Shown here: piece after piece, positions 43,551 through 51,800 of the stretch | How positions within the stretch are numbered: the stretch's first letter is position 1 | How the letters are laid out: every line of letters starts with the position of its first letter | Source of the DNA: Planctomycetaceae bacterium | GTDB taxonomy: Bacteria > Planctomycetota > Planctomycetia > Planctomycetales > Planctomycetaceae | Reading direction: 5' to 3' | DNA length: 64,000 nucleotides | Assembly: GCA_021732845.1 (NCBI GenBank) | Contig: JAKFUF010000018.1 | Coordinates: 16,777 to 80,776 of the forward strand | The notes under the pieces: generated by a model | The model's input: only the letters and a program-made list of their open reading frames with translations | What the model was told of the DNA's origin: nothing | Database searches by the model: none | Made by a program: the position numbers and the translations under genes

Positions 43551-44777
43551 TCAGGCCACGCTGCTCAGTGCGTTATGGAGCACGTCCTTTTCTGGAACCT
43601 TCCATGCCGAATCGAGCATCGACAGCCGGACTACTCCTGCCTCATAGGCCGTCAGGGCCACTCCTTCGAGGGCGAAACGGTGCCGCAACTCCTGAGGGGT
43701 CAGTTCCCTCAGTTGCTTTCGCTCCGCCTGCAGCAGCAGGATGCCTGACTGAAAGTGAGCGGCAGGCAGCAGCGGATGCCATCCCGCAGCCTGTGCCCAT
43801 TCCGCCGCCTGCATCGCATTTTGTTTGCGTGCCCGTAGCCCCCCCAGCGTGAGCGAGTCTTTCTGCAGGGCGTCGCTAACCGCCCCCTGGCAGGTAAAAA
43901 GCGGAATCAGGTTGACCGTTTCTGACTCACCATCCAGTGCCGCCGTTTCCAGCTGGGCAGTGAAACGCAGCAGCGGATCGTCCAGCTCGCGCGTTGCGAT
44001 GAGATGATTCAGGAGCGTTTCGATCAGACCCCTTGAACTTCGCCTGCCGTAAAATCCGAGTCCCATCGGATGAAACCCACGCAGCCATTTGTGGCTCCCT
44101 GCCAGATACAGGTCACACGCCCCGGTGCGGAGGTCGCCGAAGGTATGGCAGAAATCCTGCGCGCCGTCGACGGCTGCGAACCGGACTTCCCGTGTGGTTT
44201 CGATGGACCGGACGATCCGCTCGACGGGCAGTTGGACGCCAAGGTGACTGACAGCCGTCAGGAACAGGCCGTCGCAACCGGACTGCTGGTAGGCTTCCCT
44301 GATAAAGCGGATGACCGCGTCCGCCGTCAACTGCGGGTCAGAAATCAAGGACGTGAGGGCAACCGATGTGACCTTGCGACCGCTACGGAGCGCTTCACGT
44401 TCGAGGATCTCGCGATAGGGCGGCCATCCCAGGTCAGTGACCAGCACATTCCTGCAGCGCTGGAACAAGAGCCTGGCCGCGAAGCTCATCAGCTGCGATG
44501 AGCGATTCACCATGAGGACCGGCAAGTCCGCTTCGGCACCGGTAAGCGTTCGCAGATCCTCCTTGAGCGCCGCCAGTCCTCGCCAGCAGGTCAGGCCGGG
44601 GAAGGCGCAGCGCATCGAGTGCGACCATTCGTCTGTCCCTTCCCGCAAGAATCGCTCATAGAACAGAGATCCCCCCTCCTCGCCAGCGAGGCGGGTGAAA
44701 TCCATATGGGCTAGTTGAGCCTGGGGGGACATCTGTCCGAGACGGGCGGTATCAAGGTAGAGCTGGGTCGCTTGCAC
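43551..44777 (-). CDS. PLP-dependent aminotransferase, class V-like
   Basis: 408 residues from GTG 44777 with AGGAG upstream. The fold-type I signature is visible: D204 in VDGAQDFCH (pyridine ring contact) and K230 in GSHKWLRG (Schiff base). Overall it resembles class V aminotransferases and cysteine desulfurases, but I see no loop Cys in a desulfurase context, so the reaction is not assigned. It lies 22 bp after a two-pass membrane protein gene and is probably one operon with it. A metabolic enzyme in this position is unusual for a mobilizable element. Confidence 0.72.
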   Translation of the reverse strand: MQATQLYLDTARLGQMSPQAQLAHMDFTRLAGEEGGSLFYERFLREGTDEWSHSMRCAFPGLTCWRGLAALKEDLRTLTGAEADLPVLMVNRSSQLMSFAARLLFQRCRNVLVTDLGWPPYREILEREALRSGRKVTSVALTSLISDPQLTADAVIRFIREAYQQSGCDGLFLTAVSHLGVQLPVERIVRSIETTREVRFAAVDGAQDFCHTFGDLRTGACDLYLAGSHKWLRGFHPMGLGFYGRRSSRGLIETLLNHLIATRELDDPLLRFTAQLETAALDGESETVNLIPLFTCQGAVSDALQKDSLTLGGLRARKQNAMQAAEWAQAAGWHPLLPAAHFQSGILLLQAERKQLRELTPQELRHRFALEGVALTAYEAGVVRLSMLDSAWKVPEKDVLHNALSSVA

Positions 44778-44799
44778 AGCAGGGGCTCCTGAGGAGGCC

Positions 44800-45720
44800 T
44801 CAGTCTATGCTTTCAGGCGGCGATTGGTCCAGAAGATTTTTGAAAGACTTGGCGTAAAGCTGGAGCCGCTTCCAGCGTTCGTTGAAGATCTGTACGGACT
44901 GCGGATCGAGATCGAGTGTAAAGCGAAGCGTCCGACAGTTCTCATCGAGTTCCTGAATTCCCACGGCGCGATCGCCATAGATGCCAAAATCCATGAGCAG
45001 GTCAGACTCATGTTTCAGGTCTGATTCACGGACGAGGGCGACCCAGATTCCATGATTGTGCTGCTCCTCGATCCAGGGCAGGATCTCCGATGATGGCAGC
45101 AATTGCCCGGTAGGCCAAAGGTGCGACTTCAAGAGGACGATTCGCTCGATCAGGATCCCACGATTGACCGCACCGAAGTTGAGCCGCATGCTCTGCCGGC
45201 CCGGTTCGTCCTGCCAGTATTTTGACGTGCAGACATGGGCGACCGACCGGTATTGGCGGATGTCAGGGCTGTTGAGCAGATCGCCATAGACGGTCCGCCA
45301 GGCCTCTGTCATCGCGAAGACGATCTTGCCGTCAGCCAGTCCATTGATCTGATCGGCGACCGAAGCGAATTTCAGCAGCGCGATGCGCCGCAGGATCGGA
45401 TCCTTGCGCTTTGAGAGCGCGGCCAGTCCCTCGGAGACTTCCAGGTACAGGTCGAAGAATTCCTTGTCCGCCGCCAGTGAGAGTGGCACAGACAGGCTTT
45501 CAATGGTCTTGGCACGATCCTTCTCCCGTTGCTCTTCCTGCCCCAGGTAGCTCAAGAACAGTCCACCTAGGATGCTGACAAAGGCACCGATGATGGCAAG
45601 CTGCGCGGGAAAGGAGCCAAAGGTCGAAACCAGCACCATCACGACCGAGCCGGTCACGGCGGTGAGCAGGAAGCGGTAGCTGAAAAACGCCGATCGGCGC
45701 TGCGGTTCTACGGGCGACAT
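44800..45720 (-). CDS. two-pass membrane protein with cytoplasmic domain
   Basis: 306 residues. Hydrophobic helices at about 16-34 (RFLLTAVTGSVVMVLVSTF) and 38-58 (PAQLAIIGAFVSILGGLFLSY) are followed by a charged helical segment and a C-terminal alpha/beta domain (IERIVLLKSHLWPTG, NHGIWVALVRESDL, SDLLMDFGIYGDRAVGIQEL). That domain resembles the phospholipase-D-like fold of some effector-associated proteins, without HKD motifs. Operon with the aminotransferase. A membrane-anchored sensor or effector is plausible; no function is shown. Confidence 0.6.
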   Translation of the reverse strand: MSPVEPQRRSAFFSYRFLLTAVTGSVVMVLVSTFGSFPAQLAIIGAFVSILGGLFLSYLGQEEQREKDRAKTIESLSVPLSLAADKEFFDLYLEVSEGLAALSKRKDPILRRIALLKFASVADQINGLADGKIVFAMTEAWRTVYGDLLNSPDIRQYRSVAHVCTSKYWQDEPGRQSMRLNFGAVNRGILIERIVLLKSHLWPTGQLLPSSEILPWIEEQHNHGIWVALVRESDLKHESDLLMDFGIYGDRAVGIQELDENCRTLRFTLDLDPQSVQIFNERWKRLQLYAKSFKNLLDQSPPESID

Positions 45721-45950
45721 GGCCGCACGTTACGCCAGAATCCCGACAAAGGCAAGAAACCTTGCGCGTCCTCTCCCCTCGATCGACTGTGCCATTTTGG
45801 GGCACCCAACTCCTGGCGAGCCCTCGCTCCCCTCCTCGCTCGAACGACTGGCATCGCGAAGGAATGGCTGCAACCGAAAGTCGTTGGCAATGTGCGTCAT
45901 TGTCCCGTTCGCCCTTTTCGTTCCGATCCGCCCCCTCGACCTCTTTGATG

Positions 45951-46102
45951 GGCACGCTAAAGCCGCCGCCGGGCCGGTAAAGCTGCCAAGACGGTTTCCG
46001 CTTTGCGGACCCTCCGTCTTTCGCTTGACCGGTGCGCTCCGCAGACTGCGCCTCGGCTAACGCGGCTTTGATCCACGTGCCATCAGGTCGCGATGGTCGC
46101 GG
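45951..46102 (+). ncRNA. structured leader RNA, copy A
   Basis: A 152-nt segment ending 23 bp before ATG 46126. Pairings: GGCACG 45951-45956 with CGTGCC 46076-46081; AAAGCCGC 45959-45966 with GCGGCTTT 46062-46069; CCGGTAAAGC 45974-45983 with GCTTGACCGG 46023-46032 (one mismatch); AAGACGG 45988-45994 with CCGTCTT 46014-46020; hairpin TCCGC-TTT-GCGGA 45997-46009. A conserved tail ATCAGGTCGCGATGGTCGCGG follows the closing stem (21 nt at 46082-46102). A second copy lies at 47628-47777. Confidence 0.78.
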
Positions 46103-46125
46103 TCGGAAACAAAAGGAGAATTACC

Positions 46126-46335
46126 ATGACTGACACCACAACCAATACCAGTTCGAATGCACCCACCCATTTCGCGTATCACGTTCGAGACGGACAGGGG
46201 AGCAAAAAGGGTTTCTGGACCCGGGTTGGGGCCGCATGGCCTCATGCCGATGGGCAGGGGTTCAGTGTCCATGTTGATTGTCTGCCGCTGGATGGCCGAC
46301 TCACGATTCGCGTCGCCACTGAATCGAAAGAATAA
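46126..46335 (+). CDS. conserved small protein behind leader A
   Basis: 69 residues from ATG 46126 with AAGGAG 8 bp upstream. The core (THFAYHVRDG, KGFWTRVGAAWPHADGQGFSVHVDCLPLDGRLTIR) is a compact strand-rich fold found in many small proteins of Alphaproteobacteria and Planctomycetes mobile DNA, without known role. It is the first gene behind the structured leader and is followed 52 bp later by another plus-strand gene. Confidence 0.7.
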   Translation: MTDTTTNTSSNAPTHFAYHVRDGQGSKKGFWTRVGAAWPHADGQGFSVHVDCLPLDGRLTIRVATESKE

Positions 46336-46387
46336 CTAATCACCGGGCGGGCACCGATGCCCGCCCGCTTCACTTAGGAGACGTGCC

Positions 46388-46735
46388 ATGACTGAACGAT
46401 TGATTGAACTTTCCGAAGATGAATTCGACAGGCTCTACCCGCTGGTTCCGAACCAGCTCAACCCGAATGCAAGCTGGGCATTCGGCGACGGTCCCGGCTG
46501 CCTTTTCGAGACGTACGGCGAAGAATTAGACTTCGTACGGAGCCAGGATCCACTCACGGTCTGGACGCTCTTAGACGGCGATGACGGTGACATGTATCTC
46601 ATCAGCGGACCGCATTTCGTCAACCGCGTTGGCTACCTCATCAGCACCATTCCGATTGATGAAGATGCAACGGTCGAAGTCCACATCAAAATGGACCGAG
46701 ACGAATCGGCGGATGACGAGATCGAAGCTCCGTGA
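46388..46735 (+). CDS. hypothetical acidic protein
   Basis: 115 residues from ATG 46388, with TAGGAG upstream. It is acidic and strand-rich (LIELSEDEFDRLYPLVPN, NASWAFGDGPGCLFETYGEELDFV, TVWTLLDGDDGDMYLISGPHFVNRVGYLIST). The pattern occurs in small plasmid proteins of unknown function. It lies 52 bp after the 46126 gene, and both probably share the leader-A transcript. Confidence 0.65.
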   Translation: MTERLIELSEDEFDRLYPLVPNQLNPNASWAFGDGPGCLFETYGEELDFVRSQDPLTVWTLLDGDDGDMYLISGPHFVNRVGYLISTIPIDEDATVEVHIKMDRDESADDEIEAP

Positions 46736-46757
46736 ACGGCTGCGGCGCAGAAGAACG

Positions 46758-47216
46758 CTACGATGGCGTCTGACCGGCAACAATGTCCGCTGGCGTGAAC
46801 ACGCTGATTCCAGCGAAGCGGGTGAAATCCGGTTTGTTGAACGTAAGCAGGTTCAAGAGGCCGTGCCGCTGCATGGCGGCCACCAGTCGCGCGTCGTGTG
46901 CCGTTTTGCCTTTGACGGCATGATCAACGACGAGCGACTGCCAGTATGCAAAGATGCCACGTTCGTCCTTGAGCAACTGGTAATCATGAATGATTCCAAG
47001 GATCGAATGCTCCGCCGCGGCAACATCCATCCCTAGTCCATTGACATTCAGTGGGCGCGTCGCCGCGACCCAGAATTCGTAAATGACCTGTGGCACAATG
47101 CACAATGTGGCATCGGCCTGGACCAGCGAAAGGATCGCCGCTTTTGCGGTCTGATGGTCTGGACTGGCGACTTGAGCGATCCGCAACAAGAGGTTGGTAT
47201 CGATCAGGACGTTCAT
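46758..47216 (-). CDS. vapC: PIN-domain toxin, VapC family
   Basis: 152 residues. The PIN fold has its first acidic residue in MNVLIDTNLLLR, then VIYEFWVAATRP and a C-terminal KGKTAHDARLVAAM with Asp, and TFNKPDFTRF at the end. PIN toxins cleave RNA. ATG 47216 overlaps the antitoxin stop (47213), as in VapBC operons. Confidence 0.8.
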   Translation of the reverse strand: MNVLIDTNLLLRIAQVASPDHQTAKAAILSLVQADATLCIVPQVIYEFWVAATRPLNVNGLGMDVAAAEHSILGIIHDYQLLKDERGIFAYWQSLVVDHAVKGKTAHDARLVAAMQRHGLLNLLTFNKPDFTRFAGISVFTPADIVAGQTPS

Positions 47217-47470
47217 TCACGACCCGCATAGATTGACTCTCGGCTGTCGTCAATCGCATTGTCGAGGACGGGATGCAGGGCGATCCACAATTCGAGTCGC
47301 TTGGCGAACTCGACTGGTGATGCGGACCTTGCCGCCGTCACCTCGGGCTCCTGGACGAGATTCTCAGCGACGACGCGCTGAACGAATGTTTCCACGTCCT
47401 GGCCAGCGGCCGCAGCCCGGCGTCTGAGGGCGCTCTCGATCTCGGCGGGAAAGTTGATGCTGACATTCAT
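47213..47470 (-). CDS. antitoxin, VapB-like
   Basis: 85 residues from ATG 47470. The N-terminal part (SINFPAEIESALRRRAAAAGQDVETFVQRVVAENL) is a ribbon-helix-helix DNA-binding segment, and the C-terminal part is a toxin-binding tail (FAKRLELWIALHP). It would neutralise the PIN toxin and autoregulate the pair. Confidence 0.75.
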   Translation of the reverse strand: MNVSINFPAEIESALRRRAAAAGQDVETFVQRVVAENLVQEPEVTAARSASPVEFAKRLELWIALHPVLDNAIDDSRESIYAGRE

Positions 47471-47627
47471 GGGTGCGGTCTCCAATTCCCTGCATTCTAG
47501 CACTGACGCGGCATCGTGTCATTGACTTTCTGGCAGTCACCCGCAGACCCGAAGACGCAGGGGGTCATTGGCAGTCGCTTTTGCCTCCTTCCTATTCTTA
47601 ATAGGCGCTACCCACACGCCCTGATCT

Positions 47628-47777
47628 GGCACGTTTAAAGCCGCTGCCGGGCCGTTCAAGCTGCCAAGACGGTTTCCGCTGCGCGGACCCTCCGCCTTTC
47701 GCTTGAGCGGTACGCTCGCACACTCGCCTCGGCGGACGCGGCTTTGTTTGCGTGCCATCAGGTCGCGATGGTCGCGG
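47628..47777 (+). ncRNA. structured leader RNA, copy B
   Basis: 150 nt ending 28 bp before ATG 47806. Same architecture as copy A: GGCACG 47628-47633 with CGTGCC 47751-47756; AAAGCCGC 47637-47644 with GCGGCTTT 47738-47745; CCGTTCAAGC 47652-47661 with GCTTGAGCGG 47701-47710 (complete, one G-U); AAGACGG 47666-47672 with CCGCCTT 47692-47698 (one mismatch); hairpin TCCGC-TGC-GCGGA 47675-47687; then the same 21-nt tail. Confidence 0.78.
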
Positions 47778-47805
47778 CCGGTCATTTGAAAGAAGGAGAA
47801 CCATT

Positions 47806-48318
47806 ATGTCAGACACCAACTTGCCCCAGAACCATTCCACTGTCGACCAGGAGATCGATATTCACGGCATCCTCGAACATAAGCGGATGATCGGTCATTT
47901 GTGGGTCACCGATGATGTACGGCAGGTGCGCCCCCATCTCAACGACGACGAAGCCTGGGTGGTGCTGCAGACTGTCGAGCAGCGCCTGAACTCCGATTTT
48001 GGCATCAACTGGGACATCATTCAGGATGTCGCAGATGAACTCTACCCTGAACCCGCAGAGTCCACGGGCAGCACAGTCGAACCGACCAATGGTGATCGCG
48101 CACAGTGGGCGAAGAATTCCCTCGCCGTCTTTACCGCAGAGACCTTTGGCGGCGATCACCCCGACACGATGAATCGGGAGGACCTCCAGAGCGCGCTTTC
48201 GGATCTGATTTGCGATCTTTTACACTACGCAAGCCTGAAGGACTTTGACACCCACAAGCTTGTTCTTCAGTCTTGCAGGCACTTCGCCATCGAACTCTCC
48301 AAATTGCCCCAGCCATGA
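47806..48318 (+). CDS. hypothetical protein behind leader B
   Basis: 170 residues from ATG 47806 with AAGGAG 7 bp upstream. The N-terminal half (EIDIHGILEHKRMIGHLWVTDDVRQVRPHL, DDEAWVVLQTVEQRLNSDFGINWDIIQDVADELYP) is a helical domain found in several small mobile-element proteins. The C-terminal half is helical without recognised motif. Only the leader is shared with the 46126 gene, not the protein fold. Function unknown. Confidence 0.65.
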   Translation: MSDTNLPQNHSTVDQEIDIHGILEHKRMIGHLWVTDDVRQVRPHLNDDEAWVVLQTVEQRLNSDFGINWDIIQDVADELYPEPAESTGSTVEPTNGDRAQWAKNSLAVFTAETFGGDHPDTMNREDLQSALSDLICDLLHYASLKDFDTHKLVLQSCRHFAIELSKLPQP

Positions 48319-48927
48319 GTTCGCACGGCGTTGTGGGACCGCGGGCGACTAGCCGACGGGTCGTCATTCCGCACAAGAATGGACCCCAATCAGGGGCGGT
48401 ACGCCCGGTTCAGGCGGACCAGCCTCGGCCATACTGCCGGAAACGAGTTGGTTCAATGGAGGCTCACGGCTGCCAGTTGGCATGCTGTGCTCCGAAGGGA
48501 TCGCCAAGTACTACGGCGGCACAGGATGCCGTGCAATCTCCAGATAAGTCAGTCGGTTGACTGCGTCGGCCGCTGGCAGAGTAAAAAGTATGTCAGACGT
48601 CTCCCCTAAGCACTGCTTAGGAAGAATTTCACGGTGAAATTGCAGGACAGCCAGACTGTCATCTGGCTGTCCTGCCAGCCTGCATTCTTGCCAGCCCGCT
48701 AACAGGACAGCATGCCAACTTGCTAGCAGTCCATCATGCCAGATGTCCCACGGGCTGGCTGGATAGCTTGCTTGCTAGGTGGCTGTCATGTCATCTGGAT
48801 ATCTAGACAGCAAGTCAGCAACGATGCTTGTTTGGCTGCCTGCAGTCCAGCTTGATGGAATGCCACCATGCCAGCCTGCTGTAAAAAAAGCTTGCCAGCC
48901 TGACAACGTGCATGTAGGGTCACGCTT
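48319..48927. other. non-coding region before parA
   Basis: About 600 bp without a credible gene. It contains a perfect 14-bp inverted repeat (GCAGGACAGCCAGA 48642-48655 with TCTGGCTGTCCTGC 48662-48675) and several copies of TGCCAGCCTG and TTGCTAG-like motifs between 48670 and 48905. Confidence 0.65.
48642..48905. repeat. repeat field, candidate centromere
   Basis: A perfect 14-bp inverted repeat at 48642-48675 is followed by scattered TGCCAGCCTG copies (three exact, two variants) and TTGCTAGC/TTGCTAGG motifs up to just before the parA start. Plasmid partition systems commonly have such a site next to parA. Confidence 0.5.
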
Positions 48928-49611
48928 ATGATCATCGTCATCGCAAATTCAAAGGGAGGGGTTGGCAAGTCCACATTGGCCGTGCACCTGGCCGCATGGC
49001 TGAACCGCCAGGGACATCGGGTGACGCTCGCTGATTGCGACACCCAGCAATCATCGTCCGAGTGGGTTCGTGAAGCCGCACCGGCAGTAAAAGCGGTCCG
49101 GCTCGACAACCCCGACGTGATTCTCAATGAACTTCCGCTGCTCGCGCAGGATGCCGACTATGTGGTGGCCGATGGTCCCGGCAGCCAGACGGAGACCAGC
49201 CGCGCATTGCTGCTTCGGGCGGACATGGCGATTGTCCCTTGCAAAGCGAGCATGCTGGAGGTGAGGGCGCTCGCCAAAGCGACCGAAGTACTCCGCCAGG
49301 CCCAGGATATTCGCGGTGGGACACCGCAGGCGATCATCATCCTCAGTATGGTCGGTAAGAACTACCGGCTGACTAAGGATATGAAGGACGCCGCTGCCGC
49401 ACTCAATCTACCGATGGCCGATACGGCGATGATTTTGCGCCAGATTTATGCGGACGCTCCGGGGCAGGGGGCAACCGTCTGGGAATTGGGTGCCCGTGCC
49501 AAGGAAGCCGCGACCGAAGTGGAAAAGCTCTTCCGGGAAATCCTGCCGGATGCCCGCAGGCTCCGGATCTCGGCGGACACGCCTAAGAAGGCCATCATTC
49601 GCACAGCATGA
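48928..49611 (+). CDS. parA: ParA family partition ATPase
   Basis: 227 residues. The deviant Walker A KGGVGKST is at 9-16, Walker A' TLADCDTQQSS near 32-42 and Walker B VVADGPG near 77-83. It lacks an N-terminal HTH, so it is a small type Ib-like ParA. It would partition the excised circle. The next gene starts 12 bp later and is the probable DNA-binding partner. Confidence 0.88.
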   Translation: MIIVIANSKGGVGKSTLAVHLAAWLNRQGHRVTLADCDTQQSSSEWVREAAPAVKAVRLDNPDVILNELPLLAQDADYVVADGPGSQTETSRALLLRADMAIVPCKASMLEVRALAKATEVLRQAQDIRGGTPQAIIILSMVGKNYRLTKDMKDAAAALNLPMADTAMILRQIYADAPGQGATVWELGARAKEAATEVEKLFREILPDARRLRISADTPKKAIIRTA

Positions 49612-49622
49612 GGAAGCACGCC

Positions 49623-49946
49623 ATGTCAGAACGCCGCACACTCGTCGAAGGACTGAAGCAGACGCCAGCCGTCGATCCAGAGCTCGAAAAAGCTTTCGTC
49701 TTCAACTCGAAGGGCCTCACCGAAGGGGAGGGAGCCGCACCAAAAGCTGCCGCACCACCGACACTGGCAGTCGCTGCCACTATTGCGCGTGCTCCAATCA
49801 GCACCCGAATCCGTGCCGACTATGCGACCGCATTGAAACGGGCATCCTTGGAACGGCAACTTAACAATACTGAGCCCAGCACGCTTCAGGATATCCTGGA
49901 ACAAGCCATTGAACCGTGGCTGAAGGCGAACGGATACTTGCAATAG
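49623..49946 (+). CDS. ParA partner, centromere-binding candidate
   Basis: 107 residues from ATG 49623 (MSERRTLVEGL). A disordered N terminus is followed by a C-terminal ribbon-helix-helix-like segment (ISTRIRADYATALKRASLERQL, TLQDILEQAIEPWLKANG). This layout matches small ParB-like or CopG-like partners of type Ib ParA. It should bind the repeats upstream of parA. Confidence 0.65.
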   Translation: MSERRTLVEGLKQTPAVDPELEKAFVFNSKGLTEGEGAAPKAAAPPTLAVAATIARAPISTRIRADYATALKRASLERQLNNTEPSTLQDILEQAIEPWLKANGYLQ

Positions 49947-50059
49947 CGGCCAAGATTCCTTCAATCGCCTCCTGATCGAGATGCGGGAACCGCCCCGGAA
50001 GGTGCCGAATCGTCAGCCTGTCCCGCACCGATCCACACCGCGACCGTTGCAGTAACACG

Positions 50060-51103
50060 TCAAGGGTTGCCGCGCCGCTCAGCCCATTTTTTGCAAAATC
50101 CGATGAATGCCGCATCGGCGTCGCGTGGCGCTTCTGTGATCCAGTCGCGCCACTCGCGCTCAAGGTAATACACGTCCCATCCTTGAGCCACGATCCGTGC
50201 ATCGTGATAGGCTTCCGGGCTTAGATGGCCAATCGCCACCTGCGGCATTGAAAACAGCGGAAGGGGCACGCTGCCACGGCTCCGAAAGATGACCATGTAC
50301 CCGTCATCGAGGGTTACGGAGTAATCCGGCATGTGCTGATGTCTCACGTCTTCCTGGACGATGTTCGAGACCAACCGCCGGAATTCCTTCTCGGTTGAGG
50401 ATGAACCACATTTCTTCTGGAGCAACGCGAGCGAAATCTTCCATTCCTCTTTTTTTCCACAATGTTTGCGGGCCAATTCGTACATCCGCCGCTCTAACGG
50501 TTTCCGCAACCGGAAATAGTCACGGTGCAGCGTCAACACCTCCTGGTGCTTGATTGCATTGAACGCCCAGTCAGACAGTTTCACTTCGACTTCCTGCATC
50601 CGGCCTTCGCGTGTCTCACGGACTATCTTCGCCCGTTCGATGATCCCGAACGTCTCGAATATCTCCTGACCACCTGTGGTGATGTTCGTGCTGATTCGAG
50701 TTCCAGCGAGCCGTTCCAGCGCTGCCTTCAAGGCTTCGTAGCCCTGGCCGTTCGTCATGCGGTTGGTGGCTTTGAGCAGGTCATGGGCTCTAAAATGCAG
50801 CACCGGCGATACGGGCTGCCCTGCGTTCTGGGCTGCCATGAGCTGACTGATGCAGTAGATGAGGATATCGCGGTCGTGCACGGTCGCCAGGCCGTCCGAT
50901 GACGGCTTGACCTCGACGTATGTCGAGCCGTGCTCATATCGCCGAACGCGGTGATCCGGTTTTGTCGACAGGGAGAAGACCGGATGCTCCATCGACGCCA
51001 TGTCTCCCTTTGGAGCAGCGTCCATCAGGTCGCAGACGAAGAAATCCGGCTCGTTACGTCGATCCGGGAGGAGGGGGGAGCGTTCTTTTGCAACTTCTGA
51101 CAT
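50060..51103 (-). CDS. repA: plasmid replication initiator, RepA (RPA) family
   Basis: 347 residues from ATG 51103; a longer frame reaches 51157. Family hallmarks: DFFVCDLMDAAPKGDMASMEHPVF, RDILIYCISQLMAAQN, ATNRMTNGQGYEALKAALERLAGTRI, LSDWAFNAIKHQEVLTL and FRLRKPLERRMYELARKHCG. These two winged-helix regions bind iterons and the protein opens the origin. Iterons lie directly upstream, the standard layout for iteron plasmids. Confidence 0.88.
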   Translation of the reverse strand: MSEVAKERSPLLPDRRNEPDFFVCDLMDAAPKGDMASMEHPVFSLSTKPDHRVRRYEHGSTYVEVKPSSDGLATVHDRDILIYCISQLMAAQNAGQPVSPVLHFRAHDLLKATNRMTNGQGYEALKAALERLAGTRISTNITTGGQEIFETFGIIERAKIVRETREGRMQEVEVKLSDWAFNAIKHQEVLTLHRDYFRLRKPLERRMYELARKHCGKKEEWKISLALLQKKCGSSSTEKEFRRLVSNIVQEDVRHQHMPDYSVTLDDGYMVIFRSRGSVPLPLFSMPQVAIGHLSPEAYHDARIVAQGWDVYYLEREWRDWITEAPRDADAAFIGFCKKWAERRGNP

Positions 51104-51114
51104 CCGGGCGATAC

Positions 51115-51312
51115 TTCGATATTTCACCCACCATGTCAAGCAGTTTCGATACTTCACCCACCGGGGCAGAGTTTCGACGGTTCACCCACGCGCATTCGAT
51201 AGTTTACCCACCGGAGCCAGGCTTCGACATATCACACACCAGTACTCGGCTTCGATATTTCACCCACCGGTTTTCGATGGTTTACACACCAGACTTCGAT
51301 GGTTTACACACC
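51115..51312. repeat. origin iterons, eight copies
   Basis: Eight 18-bp units with consensus TTCGAYNNTTYACMCACC begin at 51115, 51145, 51173, 51195, 51223, 51251, 51273 and 51295. Spacings are 22, 28 or 30 bp, so most are near a multiple of the helical repeat. They lie directly upstream of the repA start. Confidence 0.88.
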
Positions 51313-51369
51313 GGGCGTTTCTAATCGACACGCGATTTCAAATGGTTGTCGCCCGCTATTCACAGCGTA

Positions 51370-51429
51370 ACTCTATGTTTAACACAAGTATTTAACACTC
51401 AGCATCACTGCTGTGTGCGCTGTGGATAA
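51370..51429. other. AT-rich segment and DnaA box of the origin
   Basis: The AT-rich stretch at about 51370-51400 is followed by TGTGGATAA at 51421-51429, the reverse complement of the perfect DnaA box TTATCCACA. With the iterons, this completes a plasmid oriV. Confidence 0.7.
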
Positions 51430-51800
51430 GTCATGCAGAACGGCATAGACACTCGATTCAGAACTTTGGGTGAAGGTGTTTGCTTTCCACGGAACGCTGT
51501 CTTATTCGCGAATCGAGTCCGCTCGTCGCTTCGGATCGTACGTACTGGGACCATCGCCACGCCGTGCTTCCAAGTGTCGGTGGGCAACGGGCATTTACCA
51601 AGCTACCTCATTCACCGATAGCATTATTGCACCGATACGGGCACCACCCAAGGCACGTGGCGGCGAGATCAAAGCGATCGTAGCTGCTGGTGAACTGTAC
51701 CGCGGCATGACATCCTCGACTTGACGGTGAGAATCGCCGCTATCGTACTCCGGGAGTGTGTGAGGGAGAGTCAAGAATGATCCGCGGACCGGGGAGCCAC
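51430..51800. other. region without recognised gene
   Basis: About 370 bp between the origin and the ImmA-type gene. Short frames (for example 51433-51621 plus and 51595-51804 minus) lack ribosome binding sites and protein-like composition. I see no repeat or hairpin of note. Confidence 0.55.

Noticed and set aside
48600..48910. CRISPR array
   Set aside because: Repeats are short, irregular and without spacers of constant length.
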